Shown here in pieces: positions 18,520 through 27,347 of a stretch of 64,000 nt of DNA; the stretch's first letter is position 1, and each line of letters begins with the position of its first letter. The DNA is taken from assembly GCF_000422905.1 (NCBI RefSeq), contig NZ_AUGY01000019.1, positions 40,353-104,352 on the forward strand, read 5' to 3'. Made by a program: the position numbers and the translations under genes. This DNA is from Paenibacillus alginolyticus DSM 5050 = NBRC 15375. Lineage in GTDB: Bacteria > Bacillota > Bacilli > Paenibacillales > NBRC-103111. The notes beneath the pieces are model-generated. The model saw only the letters and a list, made by a program, of their open reading frames with translations. It was not told the DNA's origin and ran no database searches.

Positions 18520-19467
18520 ATGGTGAGTCAGCGTATAGGTGTTTTAGTCATGTCTTATGGTACGCCGGAAAGTTTGGATCAAGTTGAAGCCTATTACACA
18601 CATATTAGACGTGGTCATCCTCCAACACCTGAGCAGCTGCATGAACTAACGGCTCGTTATGAGGCAATTGTTGGAGGGTTCTTCCCGCTGCGTGAAAATA
18701 CGAACAAGCAGGTTAAAGGCTTGGAGAATACACTTCGTCAAGAACATCCTGACCTTGAATTCGTTTGTTATCAGGGCCTGAAGCATGCTCAGCCTTACGT
18801 AGAAGACGGTGTAGAGCAAATGGTCAAAGATGGTATTACGGAGGCTGTGGGAATCGTTCTTGCCCCTCACTACTCCACGATGAGCGTTGGCGGCTATGTG
18901 AAGAGAGCGAAAGATAAGGCAGAGGCGCTTGGTCTGAAGATTGATTTCGTTCTTGACTACCATCTTCATCCTAAACTGGTGGATGCCCTTAGTAATCGTG
19001 TTGACAAAGCCTTGGAGAAATTCGCAGGTGTGAATCGAAATGATGTGCGTGTTATCTTTACTGCGCACAGCTTGCCTGAGAAAATTCTTGAAATGAAAGA
19101 CCCCTACCCAGATCAATTGCTTGCCACTTCCAAAGTTATTGCCGAACGTGTAGGTCTAACGAATTGGCAGTTCGGTTGGCAAAGTGCTGGGCAAACAGCG
19201 ATGCCGTGGCTCGGTCCGGATATCTTGGATGTTATTCGAAAAATCAATCAAGAAGAGAATGTCAAGAATGTTCTCCTATGTCCAATCGGTTTTGTTTCGG
19301 ATCATTTGGAGGTTCTCTACGATATCGATATTGAAGCACAGGCTTTGGCTAAGGAGCTTGGACTGCATTTGGAACGAACAGAATCCCTAAATACAGACCC
19401 TCTATACCTGGAAACATTGAGTGATGTTGTGTACAAGAAATGGAAAGAGGTCACTAGTTTATCATGA
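18520..19467 (+). CDS. hemH: Ferrochelatase (coproporphyrin III type in Firmicutes)
   Basis: Inserts Fe2+ into the porphyrin. In Firmicutes the natural substrate is coproporphyrin III (CpfC), an assignment from family knowledge. Motifs: LVMSYGTPESLDQVE at the N-terminus, LAPHYSTMSVGGY, the metal-site His and Glu in TAHSLPEKIL and PIGFVSDHLEVLYDIDIEA, and WQSAGQTAMPWLGPD. The length is 316 residues. ATG 18520 lies 2 nt after the hemE stop with a modest GAGTGGTG SD. The 3' end overlaps hemY by 4 bp (ATGA), so the two are probably coupled. Confidence 0.96.
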   Translation: MVSQRIGVLVMSYGTPESLDQVEAYYTHIRRGHPPTPEQLHELTARYEAIVGGFFPLRENTNKQVKGLENTLRQEHPDLEFVCYQGLKHAQPYVEDGVEQMVKDGITEAVGIVLAPHYSTMSVGGYVKRAKDKAEALGLKIDFVLDYHLHPKLVDALSNRVDKALEKFAGVNRNDVRVIFTAHSLPEKILEMKDPYPDQLLATSKVIAERVGLTNWQFGWQSAGQTAMPWLGPDILDVIRKINQEENVKNVLLCPIGFVSDHLEVLYDIDIEAQALAKELGLHLERTESLNTDPLYLETLSDVVYKKWKEVTSLS

Positions 19468-20930
19468 GTACTAGGATTCCTCACTACATGATTGTTGGCG
19501 GGGGGATTACGGGGCTTAGCGCAGCTTTTTACTTAAAGAAAAGGTTGGAGTCAGCGGGGGCTCCTTTTCGTCTTTCTGTGGTGGAGAAGTCCCCGACATT
19601 TGGCGGGAAAATTCATACCATAGAGCGAGATGGTTTCGTCATTGAAAAGGGGCCGGATTCCTTCCTTGCACGGAAGCGCCCTATCATTGATCTGGCTTAT
19701 GACCTTGGGCTTGAACATGAGCTTACTGGTACCAATCCTGGTGCAAAAAAGACGTACATCGTACGCCAAGGCAAGCTGCACCGCATGCCGCCTGGCTTAG
19801 TGCTCGGCATACCAACGCAAATGACACCGTTCATGAAGACAGGCCTCATTTCCCCATTAGGCAAAATGCGAGCCGCATTGGATTTGATCCTGCCTAAGCG
19901 AGATGTATCGGCAGATGAATCTCTTGGGCATTTTCTGGAGCGCCGTTTAGGGAGAGAAGTGCTTCAACGTATCGTGGAGCCGCTTCTAGCAGGGATTTAT
20001 GCGGGAGATACGTTTAAGCTTAGTTTGAAAGCAACGTTCCCGCAGTTTCGAGCGATGGAGCAAAAGCATAGAAGTTTAATTCTAGGGATGATGGCCAGCC
20101 GCAAAAACGTGAATGAAGAGAGTGCTCACTTACCTTCTGCGGTTCGCAGCTCGGTTTTCGTGACGTTCAAGAAGGGACTTCAAACATTGGTTGCGGGCTT
20201 AGAAGACGCCTTAAAAACTGTGGATCTACGAAATGGCGTTGGGGTTGTATCCGTTCGTAAAATGGGACAGCAGCAAGCCGAGGTTATCTTTGAGGACGGG
20301 CATAGTGAAATAGTTGATGGCGTTATCCTGACTACGCCTACTTATCAGGCAGCGCAGTTGTTAGCTGATTTCCCTGCAGCAAATAAGCTTAAGAAGATTG
20401 ATTACATTTCCGTGGCGAATGTTATTATGGCTTTCGATCGCAAAGACATCCCTTTTGAACTGGATGCATCGGGCTTTCTAGTACCGAAAACCGAGGGCAG
20501 GACGATTACGGCGTGTACGTTAACATCTGCTAAATGGCTCCATACAGCCCCAGACGGGAAGGTTCTTCTGCGCTGTTATATCGGTCGTGCTGGTGAACAA
20601 GAGTGGCCGGAATGGTCAGATGAACAACTAGTTAGCAAAGCTCGCCATGACCTTCGAGAACTGTTAGGACTAACGGCTGAACCGCTCTTTACGGATGTAA
20701 CGCGACTCATGCATTCCATGCCGCAATATCCAGTGGGTCATCTGGAGCAGATTGCACAGTTCCGTGAAGAGCTTGAAGCAGCTATGCCTCAAGTCCTTAT
20801 CGTAGGTGCGGGGTTTCATGGAGTGGGTCTTCCTGACTGTATTAGGCAAGGTAAAGAGGCTGCGTGGCAGCTTGCAGATCTGATCCAAAGCCAGCCGCCG
20901 GAAGCCGTAGAAACAGTCAGTTCGATTTAA
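19464..20930 (+). CDS. hemY: Coproporphyrinogen III / protoporphyrinogen IX oxidase
   Basis: FAD-dependent oxidase (HemY/CgoX). In Gram-positive bacteria of this type it oxidises coproporphyrinogen III to coproporphyrin III. The N-terminal dinucleotide site is IVGGGITGLSAAFYLKK, followed by EKSPTFGGKI and IEKGPDSFLARK. The C-terminal FAD segment is LIVGAGFHGVGLPDCIRQG. The length is 488 residues, slightly above the ~470 of B. subtilis. Its last 4 bp overlap the 3' end of the convergent Crp/Fnr gene, with no terminator visible between them. Confidence 0.96.
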   Translation: MSTRIPHYMIVGGGITGLSAAFYLKKRLESAGAPFRLSVVEKSPTFGGKIHTIERDGFVIEKGPDSFLARKRPIIDLAYDLGLEHELTGTNPGAKKTYIVRQGKLHRMPPGLVLGIPTQMTPFMKTGLISPLGKMRAALDLILPKRDVSADESLGHFLERRLGREVLQRIVEPLLAGIYAGDTFKLSLKATFPQFRAMEQKHRSLILGMMASRKNVNEESAHLPSAVRSSVFVTFKKGLQTLVAGLEDALKTVDLRNGVGVVSVRKMGQQQAEVIFEDGHSEIVDGVILTTPTYQAAQLLADFPAANKLKKIDYISVANVIMAFDRKDIPFELDASGFLVPKTEGRTITACTLTSAKWLHTAPDGKVLLRCYIGRAGEQEWPEWSDEQLVSKARHDLRELLGLTAEPLFTDVTRLMHSMPQYPVGHLEQIAQFREELEAAMPQVLIVGAGFHGVGLPDCIRQGKEAAWQLADLIQSQPPEAVETVSSI

Positions 20931-21586
20931 CGAAGTTTTGCCAGATCTATTTTGAAATCGGATGATGAAATGATCAAGATTTGCTTTTCTTCCAGATCAC
21001 GAATCACCTGCATGAGCGTCACTTTTTGTATGCCGGCCAGTTGAGATATTTCATCAAAGTTAAGGACCAGCTTAATCGTAATCGTATTTCCGTTACGCAG
21101 TCCATGCTTATTCGCCATTTTGATCAAACTTTTGATGACACGCGTTCTCGCGTCTAAGAAGGTCAAGTCGAACACTTGTTGATTCGTATCGCGCAGTCGA
21201 CTGCTGAGCTCTTGCATAATGCCCAAGGTAATGTCAAAATGAGTGCGTAGCAATTCGAGGAAATTTTGTCCTGTCAATGTGAGGAGCACGCTGTCCTCCA
21301 ACGTTTGGGCTGAAGCAGAGCGCGGCTTGCCATCAATGAGTGAAAGTTCACCAAAGCTTTCGCCTGATTTGCAGATGGACAAGATTTTTTCCTCACCAGA
21401 GCTGCTAGTTGTGAAGATTTTGACAGAGCCGCTGAGGACCATATAAAAGACGGAGCCGACTTCTTTTTCGGAAAATAGGACGGTACTTCTTGTAAATGTG
21501 CGTCTTGTACAAATCTGAGCTAGAGCGCCCAATTGTTCTTCATTCAATTGGGAGAATAAAGGTACTTTTTTGATGATATCGATCAT
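20927..21586 (-). CDS. Crp/Fnr-family transcriptional regulator
   Basis: A 219-residue regulator with an N-terminal cyclic-nucleotide-binding-like beta-barrel (LFSQLNEEQLGAL, VGSVFYMVLSGSVKIF, GESFGELSLIDGKPRSASAQT) and a C-terminal winged helix with the HTH around NFDEISQLAGIQKVTLMQV. The barrel has the conserved GExFGE segment. There is no N-terminal Cys cluster, so it is not an Fnr-type Fe-S oxygen sensor. ATG at 21586 follows AAGGCGG; a start 12 codons earlier is possible. It is transcribed divergently from hemL (70 bp apart) and convergently to hemY. Control of hem genes is plausible but not shown. Confidence 0.9.
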   Translation of the reverse strand: MIDIIKKVPLFSQLNEEQLGALAQICTRRTFTRSTVLFSEKEVGSVFYMVLSGSVKIFTTSSSGEEKILSICKSGESFGELSLIDGKPRSASAQTLEDSVLLTLTGQNFLELLRTHFDITLGIMQELSSRLRDTNQQVFDLTFLDARTRVIKSLIKMANKHGLRNGNTITIKLVLNFDEISQLAGIQKVTLMQVIRDLEEKQILIISSSDFKIDLAKLR

Positions 21587-21656
21587 AGGGGTACCGCCTT
21601 TATGTATAGTAAGTCCACTCATTTTATCATAGATAGTTTACGGGGGGTATGAAATT

Positions 21657-22955
21657 ATGGAAAATTCGAGCAGAATCGACACGCGCTCTTCGGCAGCCTT
21701 TCAAGAAGCTAAAAAGATCATTCCGGGTGGAGTGAACAGTCCTGTTCGCGCCTTCAAGTCGGTTGGTTTAACACCTTTGTTCATGGAGAAGGGTTCAGGT
21801 TCTCGCGTAACGGATATTGACGGCAATACCTTTATTGATTATGTAGGATCTTGGGGTCCGTTAATTGTAGGACATGCTCACCCTGTCGTGCTGGAAGCTA
21901 TTAAAAGTACAGCGGAAAAAGGGACGAGCTTCGGTGCTCCGACGCTTCTAGAAACGGAAATGGCAAAGTTGGTTATTGAACGGGTGCCGTCCATGGATAT
22001 GGTCCGCATGGTGAATTCGGGGACAGAAGCGACCATGAGCGCCCTGCGGTTAGCACGTGGCTTTACGAAGCGTGACAAGATCGTGAAATTCGAAGGAAGC
22101 TACCACGGACATGCAGATGCGCTGCTGATCAAAGCTGGCTCCGGTGTAGCTACACTAGGCCTTCCAGACAGTCCAGGGGTACCGAATAGCGTGGCCTCGA
22201 ATACGATCACGGTGCCTTACAATGATTTGGCATCGGTCAAATTAGTGTTTGAAAAGTTTGGGGAAGAAATCGCGGCTATTATCGTTGAGCCGATTGCGGG
22301 GAATATGGGCGTAGTGCCTCCAGCTGAAGGGTTTTTACAAGGATTACGTTCCATTACGCAGCAATATGGCACCTTGTTAATCTTCGATGAAGTGATGACT
22401 GGCTTTCGCGTGCATAAACACTGTGCTCAGGGCTTGTACGGCGTTACACCTGATTTAACATGTCTAGGTAAGGTTATTGGCGGAGGACTCCCTGTTGGCG
22501 CTTATGGAGGCCGACTGGACATCATGGAGCAGATTGCTCCTGCAGGTCCAATCTATCAGGCGGGAACCTTATCCGGCAATCCACTAGCGATGGCAGCAGG
22601 CTTCGCAACGTTATCCTTATTGGGTGAGCCTAATGTGTATGAGGAACTGGAACGCAAATCCGCGAAGCTGGAAGCTGGCTTTGCTGGGAATGCTGCTGAA
22701 TTTGGCGTAGCAAGCACAATTAACCGAGTAGGATCCATGATATGTCCATTCTTCACCGAGGAGACTGTCACGAATTACGATACAGCCAAAACGTCTGATC
22801 TGGCTAAGTTTAATGCTTATTTTGGCCATTTGCTCGATTTAGGCGTTTCAGTTGCACCTTCGCAATTCGAAGGCATGTTTGTATCTACGGTACATTCCGA
22901 TGAAGATATCGATGCCACAATCGATGCTCATCGTGAAGCATTGAAACGATTATAA
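21657..22955 (+). CDS. hemL: Glutamate-1-semialdehyde 2,1-aminomutase
   Basis: PLP enzyme that converts glutamate-1-semialdehyde to 5-aminolevulinate. Motifs: [15 protein letters not shown], the cofactor phosphate site [45 protein letters not shown], and the Schiff-base Lys in [17 protein letters not shown]. The length is 432 residues, standard. ATG 21657 follows a G-rich SD (GGGGGG). In B. subtilis hemL is the last gene of hemAXCDBL; here it is detached from the rest by hemEHY and the regulator and has its own terminator. Confidence 0.97.
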   Translation: MENSSRIDTRSSAAFQEAKKIIPGGVNSPVRAFKSVGLTPLFMEKGSGSRVTDIDGNTFIDYVGSWGPLIVGHAHPVVLEAIKSTAEKGTSFGAPTLLETEMAKLVIERVPSMDMVRMVNSGTEATMSALRLARGFTKRDKIVKFEGSYHGHADALLIKAGSGVATLGLPDSPGVPNSVASNTITVPYNDLASVKLVFEKFGEEIAAIIVEPIAGNMGVVPPAEGFLQGLRSITQQYGTLLIFDEVMTGFRVHKHCAQGLYGVTPDLTCLGKVIGGGLPVGAYGGRLDIMEQIAPAGPIYQAGTLSGNPLAMAAGFATLSLLGEPNVYEELERKSAKLEAGFAGNAAEFGVASTINRVGSMICPFFTEETVTNYDTAKTSDLAKFNAYFGHLLDLGVSVAPSQFEGMFVSTVHSDEDIDATIDAHREALKRL

Positions 22956-22969
22956 GTTTGTGAACATAC

Positions 22970-22999
22970 AAAGACCTGGCCAATGCGGCCAGGTCTTTT
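22970..22999. terminator. Bidirectional terminator between hemL and the glycosidase gene
   Basis: AAAGACCTGGCC-AATGC-GGCCAGGTCTTT: a 12-bp stem with T and A runs on its two sides, serving both convergent genes. Confidence 0.92.
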
Positions 23000-23017
23000 G
23001 CGACTTATGTAGAAGAT

Positions 23018-24496
23018 TTATTCTGGTTTTATTGTAGGAGCAGCGGTTGGAGATGGCAATGCAGGATTCCCATTGTTTGTTTGCCCTTGGTTAGGGCTTG
23101 TACTCGGTGTAGGCGTAGGGCTCTGCTTTGAAGATGTGGAAGTTCCCGGTGAGGAGCTTCCTGTGCCAGTGCCAGAACCTGTGCCTGTATTGCCGTTGCC
23201 AGTGCCCGTAGTCGGAGATGGACTCGGCTTCGTAGAAGGCGTCGGTGAAGTTTCAGGCTTCGTTGACGGACTTGGTTTGACCGTACCATGATCTGTTCCT
23301 GAAGGAGGATTAGACGTGCCATTCTTACCAGCTTCACTGCTGGATTCAGGCTTGGTTGATGTTGTTGGCTTCGGTGTAGCTGTTTCTTTAGGCGGGTTCG
23401 CTTTTTTATTCGCTTGTTCTTTCAAGAATTCAGGGTGGTCATAAGCACCACCTGGATCGATTGTCTTAAGCCCTTCCCAAACATTCTTGACCTTTACTTG
23501 ATCAGGATGATCAAAAACTAGAAAAGCAGAAGGTAAGCGACGCTCCCCATAACGACTGGAGGGCTTTGTAATCAGTTCGTCGTTGTATACCATCTCGGAG
23601 GAAGCTCCACCATCCAAGAAGCCGGCATTAATAACGTCATCAGCGAGAAATAGATCTTGTACCTCTTTGAGTGTTGCGCCTACACTGTGCGTTTGTCGGC
23701 CGTCGATCACGATGAAGATAACTGTTCCGTCGGCTTTTTGTCCCACAGCTGTACGAGGTGCGCGTCCCCAGCCTCCGTCACCGCTAGTAATGAGCGGTTT
23801 TCCGTTAGCAATAACACGCGGATAGAAGGATACGGCGTCCGTGACACCAAGTTTGAGCAGCTCGTCAATCGTATACTTCCCGATAATGAGTGTGCCTTCT
23901 TTTGTGAATCCAACAATATGTTGAGGAACGCTGCCCTCTTGGTCTGTATAAAGAATTTCACCGCCGGACATAATAGCACCAATTGGCGCAAATCCGTTTC
24001 CAAGTCCGTCTGGATCGTTGAAGCCACCGCCATTTACGCCGGCGACAGCGCCAGTACGCTCTACCATGGAGGTAATTCTTTCCCCTTCACCTTGCTTTGC
24101 GGGTACAACGACACGAATCGTACGTGGGTCATATACATACATTTTCTTGCCCTTCCATAACTGGCCAGAAATATCTTCCACTTTCACGAGACTTTCCCTT
24201 GAACGATTTTTATTGAATTGAACCGCTCGCAAATCTTGTTTTTCAACAGAGTTGATTTCGGTCAAGTTTTGCATTTCGAGAACCATCTGATCTCTACGTT
24301 CCGCACCAACGAAAATCCAGGCCCAGTCACGATGCTGCGTCGTAATAACGGTTTTAGCCAAATATTCGCGGATATATCCCCCCGGAGGGGTTAGAAATAA
24401 GAAGCTTGAACTAAGAAAAGTACAAACAGCTATTACGAGAAAAGTGCGCTTCAGCCAACTATAACTCCGAAAATGCTCTAATATTGAACTACCCAA
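23018..24496 (-). CDS. Phosphodiester glycosidase family (NAGPA domain) protein, exported
   Basis: A 492-residue envelope protein with TTG start at 24496, supported by AGGAGAGGG upstream. Residues ~15-38 are a membrane anchor (TFLVIAVCTFLSSSFLFL). The middle (about 120-330) matches the NAGPA-like phosphodiester glycosidase domain: GVNGGGFNDPDG, RTAVGQKADGTVIFIVIDG, and NAGFLDGGASSEMVYNDEL. The final ~120 residues are a low-complexity tail rich in Pro, Thr, Ser and Gly, with GTG-type repeats and TP/SP repeats, likely a flexible wall-spanning or glycosylated region. The substrate is unknown. It faces against hemL and ends at the shared terminator. Confidence 0.87.
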   Translation of the reverse strand: MGSSILEHFRSYSWLKRTFLVIAVCTFLSSSFLFLTPPGGYIREYLAKTVITTQHRDWAWIFVGAERRDQMVLEMQNLTEINSVEKQDLRAVQFNKNRSRESLVKVEDISGQLWKGKKMYVYDPRTIRVVVPAKQGEGERITSMVERTGAVAGVNGGGFNDPDGLGNGFAPIGAIMSGGEILYTDQEGSVPQHIVGFTKEGTLIIGKYTIDELLKLGVTDAVSFYPRVIANGKPLITSGDGGWGRAPRTAVGQKADGTVIFIVIDGRQTHSVGATLKEVQDLFLADDVINAGFLDGGASSEMVYNDELITKPSSRYGERRLPSAFLVFDHPDQVKVKNVWEGLKTIDPGGAYDHPEFLKEQANKKANPPKETATPKPTTSTKPESSSEAGKNGTSNPPSGTDHGTVKPSPSTKPETSPTPSTKPSPSPTTGTGNGNTGTGSGTGTGSSSPGTSTSSKQSPTPTPSTSPNQGQTNNGNPALPSPTAAPTIKPE

Positions 24497-24658
24497 GGTG
24501 TCCCTCTCCTGCTCTATTATTCTATTTGGTATTAGATATTTTGATAAGTAATGTCGAAAAAAGACAATACAAGATTTATATTATCATATTTTTGCATGCA
24601 ATTGTTATTGGTAATTGTTAAAATAAAGTGTACATAATCCCTATTTCCTTAAGGAGCC

Positions 24659-24781
24659 ATGAATGCTATGAAACGATATTACTTTTTTGATTTTCCAATA
24701 GATTTAATGGCCGTTGTTTTTGTCTTTCTAGTGATTTTGCTCGCAATCTATCTATCTTTTCGAAAAGGAACACATCAATGA
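24659..24781 (+). CDS. Small single-pass membrane peptide (40 residues)
   Basis: ATG 24659 lies directly after AAGGAGCC and opens a 40-codon frame ending in TGA at 24779-24781. The peptide has a short polar N-terminus (MNAMKRYYFFDFPIDL), one membrane helix (MAVVFVFLVILLAIYL) and a basic tail (SFRKGTHQ). Its stop overlaps the ATG of the pseudouridine synthase gene (ATGA at 24778-24781), a sign of translational coupling. I do not recognise the family. The SD, coupling and clean hydropathy make it a likely real gene too short for standard gene callers. Confidence 0.65.
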   Translation: MNAMKRYYFFDFPIDLMAVVFVFLVILLAIYLSFRKGTHQ

Positions 24782-25665
24782 CAGAGTGGAAGCGCAGCGG
24801 AGAATGGTTAGAGATCCCCCTACCCAATTCGTTATGGAAACCTCTTAAACCAGGGGCAATAGAAGAATTAGCAGCTATACTGCCAGTTCCTAGAAAGTAT
24901 TTTCTACGACTTGCCTCTCAAGGCCTTATTCGGATTCAGGATGACAAAATTCGACTTCATGCTTTTCCTGAAGAGAAGGCTGCTTTCAGACCAGAGCCTT
25001 TTGATCTTGCCATTTTGTATGAGGATGACTTTTGCCTTGTCGTTAATAAACCGGCAGGCATGTCCGTACATCCAGCAGAAGCAGGGCAAAGCGGTACGTT
25101 GGCTTCTGCGGTAGCCTACTATTTTGAATCGACTGGCCAGGCTTGTGGGATTCGCCATATCCATCGTTTAGATCAAGATACGACCGGAGCTGTACTTTAT
25201 GCCAAAAATGAGTGGGCGCATGTGCTTCTGGATGAAGCAATGCGTGACAAACGGATTGATAGACGCTATGTGGCGCTAGCTGAAGGCGTATTTCGTCTAA
25301 AACAAGGATCGATAGATGAGCCTATCGGTAAAGATCGTTATATCTCAGGCAAGCGAAGAGTTTCACCAAGCGGTGATCAAGCGGTTACGCATTATCGGGT
25401 TTTAGAGCAAATGAAGAAGGCAGCTTTTGTGGAATTAGAGCTGGAAACAGGGAGAACCCATCAAATTCGGGTCCATCTCAGTCACATAGGCCACCCATTA
25501 GCAGGGGATTCCCTATACGGGGGTTCATCGCGTTTGTTTCATCGACAAGCGCTGCATGGAGAGAGGCTTTCGTTCGATCATCCTGTTACTCAGAAGCAGG
25601 TCATCGTGCATGCTCCATTGCCGCAAGATTTCAAACTTTTGCTAGAGGAAGTTTCAGCCCTGTAA
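24778..25665 (+). CDS. RluA-family RNA pseudouridine synthase
   Basis: Isomerises uridine to pseudouridine in rRNA or tRNA; the target site cannot be told from sequence. The catalytic Asp is in the hallmark HRLDQDTTGAVLYAKN. Other motifs are VVNKPAGMSVHPAE and GRTHQIRVHLSHIGHPLAGDSLYGG. The N-terminal ~60 residues resemble a reduced S4-type RNA-binding region. The length is 295 residues, near the ~300 of RluD-type enzymes. Its ATG overlaps the stop of the small membrane peptide gene. Confidence 0.93.
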   Translation: MTEWKRSGEWLEIPLPNSLWKPLKPGAIEELAAILPVPRKYFLRLASQGLIRIQDDKIRLHAFPEEKAAFRPEPFDLAILYEDDFCLVVNKPAGMSVHPAEAGQSGTLASAVAYYFESTGQACGIRHIHRLDQDTTGAVLYAKNEWAHVLLDEAMRDKRIDRRYVALAEGVFRLKQGSIDEPIGKDRYISGKRRVSPSGDQAVTHYRVLEQMKKAAFVELELETGRTHQIRVHLSHIGHPLAGDSLYGGSSRLFHRQALHGERLSFDHPVTQKQVIVHAPLPQDFKLLLEEVSAL

Positions 25666-25782
25666 AAATGTAGTCATGCCTAGCCCTACCCACCCATATA
25701 CTTTTAGAGACAAACAAGTAAATGGCCAAACAATCCGCATGCTGTCCAGCATCTGGATTTGATGGAAGGGAGGATTAATTCG

Positions 25783-26817
25783 GTGTCTGAACAACAACCA
25801 GGTTTAAGATTCGATATCTATGAACGCGTTCATTTGCAAGAAGATTTAGCGGGGATACAAGAATTGAATGATGTAGAATTGCTTCCTCATATTCAGGTAA
25901 TTACTTTGGATGATCAAGCAATACTGAAAGGAAATTTGCTGCTCACGGGCAATTATTTCAGTGAAGAAAGGGATGCACCCAGATCACTAGAGCATCTGAT
26001 TCCAGTCGAGATCACATTGCCTTTAAATCGCATTCATCGTGTAGAAGATATTCAAGTCGAAATTGAAAATTTTGATATTGATCTTTTATCAGCACGAAGT
26101 CTGAACGTTACAGGTGTGCTTTCCCTGCAAGGCGTCGAAATTGTTTCGGCTCCGTTGGAGAGCTGGCGGGAAGAAGAGGAAGTTACTTTTGTGCATGAGG
26201 TTAACATCCCAAGGTTCGAGCCAGCTGTGCCTTATACGCCACAGTTCGTCCAGGAACCACCGACACTTCCGATCATTCAAGAACCCGTAAACGTATCGTC
26301 TTATGCGGCTCCTCCTCCCTATGAGGCTCCCGCTCAAGATGAGGTTGCTTCTGAATTTGGCTCTAACGATGGTGCTGTTGTTGTGGAGATTGAACAAACC
26401 GAACTAAAAGTGACACCCCATCAAGAAAGCACGGTGGTTACGGAAGACAAGAAAGAACTCAAGGTCGCCTTTGGCAAAAAGGCGAATGAGGCTGTTGACA
26501 TCAACCCGTACGGTATTAAATCGCTGCTTTCTAAGGCAGGCTCGTATCTAACCGATAAGAGGAATGCAGAAGCAGAAGCTCAAGCTGCACTTGCGGAAGA
26601 AACGCGAATAGATGCTGTGGAGTGGAAACGACTCTTTCTTCAAAGCAACACAGGAAGCCAAGAGTTTAGGAAACTCAAACTATGTATTGTTCAAAAAGAA
26701 GATACGCTGGAATCCATTGCCAAACGCTATCAACTCAACCCGCGTGAGCTTCAGCTTCTGAACCGCATGAGTGATCAAGAAATATCCGTTGGGCAGGTTA
26801 TCTATCTGCCTAGATAA
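25783..26817 (+). CDS. spoVID: Stage VI sporulation protein D (spore coat assembly, LysM)
   Basis: SpoVID encases the spore coat around the forespore and works with SafA. The N-terminal ~130 residues (GLRFDIYERVHL...LLTGNY...IPVEITLPLNRI) form the conserved SpoVID domain. An acidic, proline-rich linker follows, and a C-terminal LysM domain (CIVQKEDTLESIAKRYQLNPRELQLLN) ends the protein. GTG 25783 follows GGGAGG at 9 nt, giving 344 residues. The position between hemL and valS is the same as in B. subtilis, which firmly supports the call. A CATATACT box at 25695-25702 could be a sigma-E -10 element, but I would not rely on it. Confidence 0.9.
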   Translation: MSEQQPGLRFDIYERVHLQEDLAGIQELNDVELLPHIQVITLDDQAILKGNLLLTGNYFSEERDAPRSLEHLIPVEITLPLNRIHRVEDIQVEIENFDIDLLSARSLNVTGVLSLQGVEIVSAPLESWREEEEVTFVHEVNIPRFEPAVPYTPQFVQEPPTLPIIQEPVNVSSYAAPPPYEAPAQDEVASEFGSNDGAVVVEIEQTELKVTPHQESTVVTEDKKELKVAFGKKANEAVDINPYGIKSLLSKAGSYLTDKRNAEAEAQAALAEETRIDAVEWKRLFLQSNTGSQEFRKLKLCIVQKEDTLESIAKRYQLNPRELQLLNRMSDQEISVGQVIYLPR

Positions 26818-26835
26818 ATAACCTGTTACATAGGC

Positions 26836-26872
26836 AAGAGCCTCTGGCTGCTTATAGCGGCTGGAGGCTCTT
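26836..26872 (+). terminator. Terminator after spoVID
   Basis: AAGAGCCTC...GAGGCTCTT with an inner GGC/GCC helix, followed by a T-rich stretch. Confidence 0.85.
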
Positions 26873-26941
26873 ATTCATTTTCGTAACATCTTTCGGAAGC
26901 AAGCATAATTTATGCATAAACGGTAATACTGGAATGATATA

Positions 26942-26970
26942 TTGACTCTATTTCAAATGTTCGATATCAT
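26942..26970 (+). promoter_or_regulatory. Sigma-A promoter for the valS T-box transcript
   Basis: TTGACT (26942-26947), a 17-bp spacer and TATCAT (26965-26970). Confidence 0.75.
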
Positions 26971-26989
26971 ATGATGTAAACCATTTTGA

Positions 26990-27272
26990 GTAATATTGGA
27001 AACGTTGATAGGGAGTAGTAGGCGGTAAGCCCTTCAGAGAGTGGAACTGGTAGCGCTGAAAGGTTCCATAGGAAGCAACCGAACGAAGTCGCCCTGGAGT
27101 TGTGAATGTGATTGTATGCGCCCGTTTATTCGGAGAGCAGCATTAGCATTCGCCGGCCGCAGCCGTTATCTGTTTGAGAGCCACGCGCTTCTTTTGAAGC
27201 TGCGCGGAATGAAGGTGGTACCACGGAAGCAAGCCTTTCGTCCTTTGCGGGCGGAGGGCTTTTTTTGTTTGA
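26990..27272 (+). promoter_or_regulatory. T-box leader (tRNA-Val sensing) of valS
   Basis: The signature T-box sequence lies at 27211-27226 (GAAGGTGGTACCACGG), where uncharged tRNA acceptor ends pair. Downstream is the terminator GCCTTTCGTCC/GGGCGGAGGGC followed by T7 (27233-27267). The stem I hallmarks are present upstream: AGTAGTAGGCGG, an AGAG-type loop and CTGAAAGGTTCC. A GTC triplet near 27088 (in GAAGTCGCCC) is a candidate Val specifier codon, though stem I was not folded in full. Uncharged tRNA-Val would stabilise the antiterminator and switch valS on. Confidence 0.92.
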
Positions 27273-27347
27273 ATGAACACCGATGCGAGATGACTAGCAG
27301 GCATCATAAGCCTGTTTAACAGAGATAAAAGTAATGGAGGTAATCTT

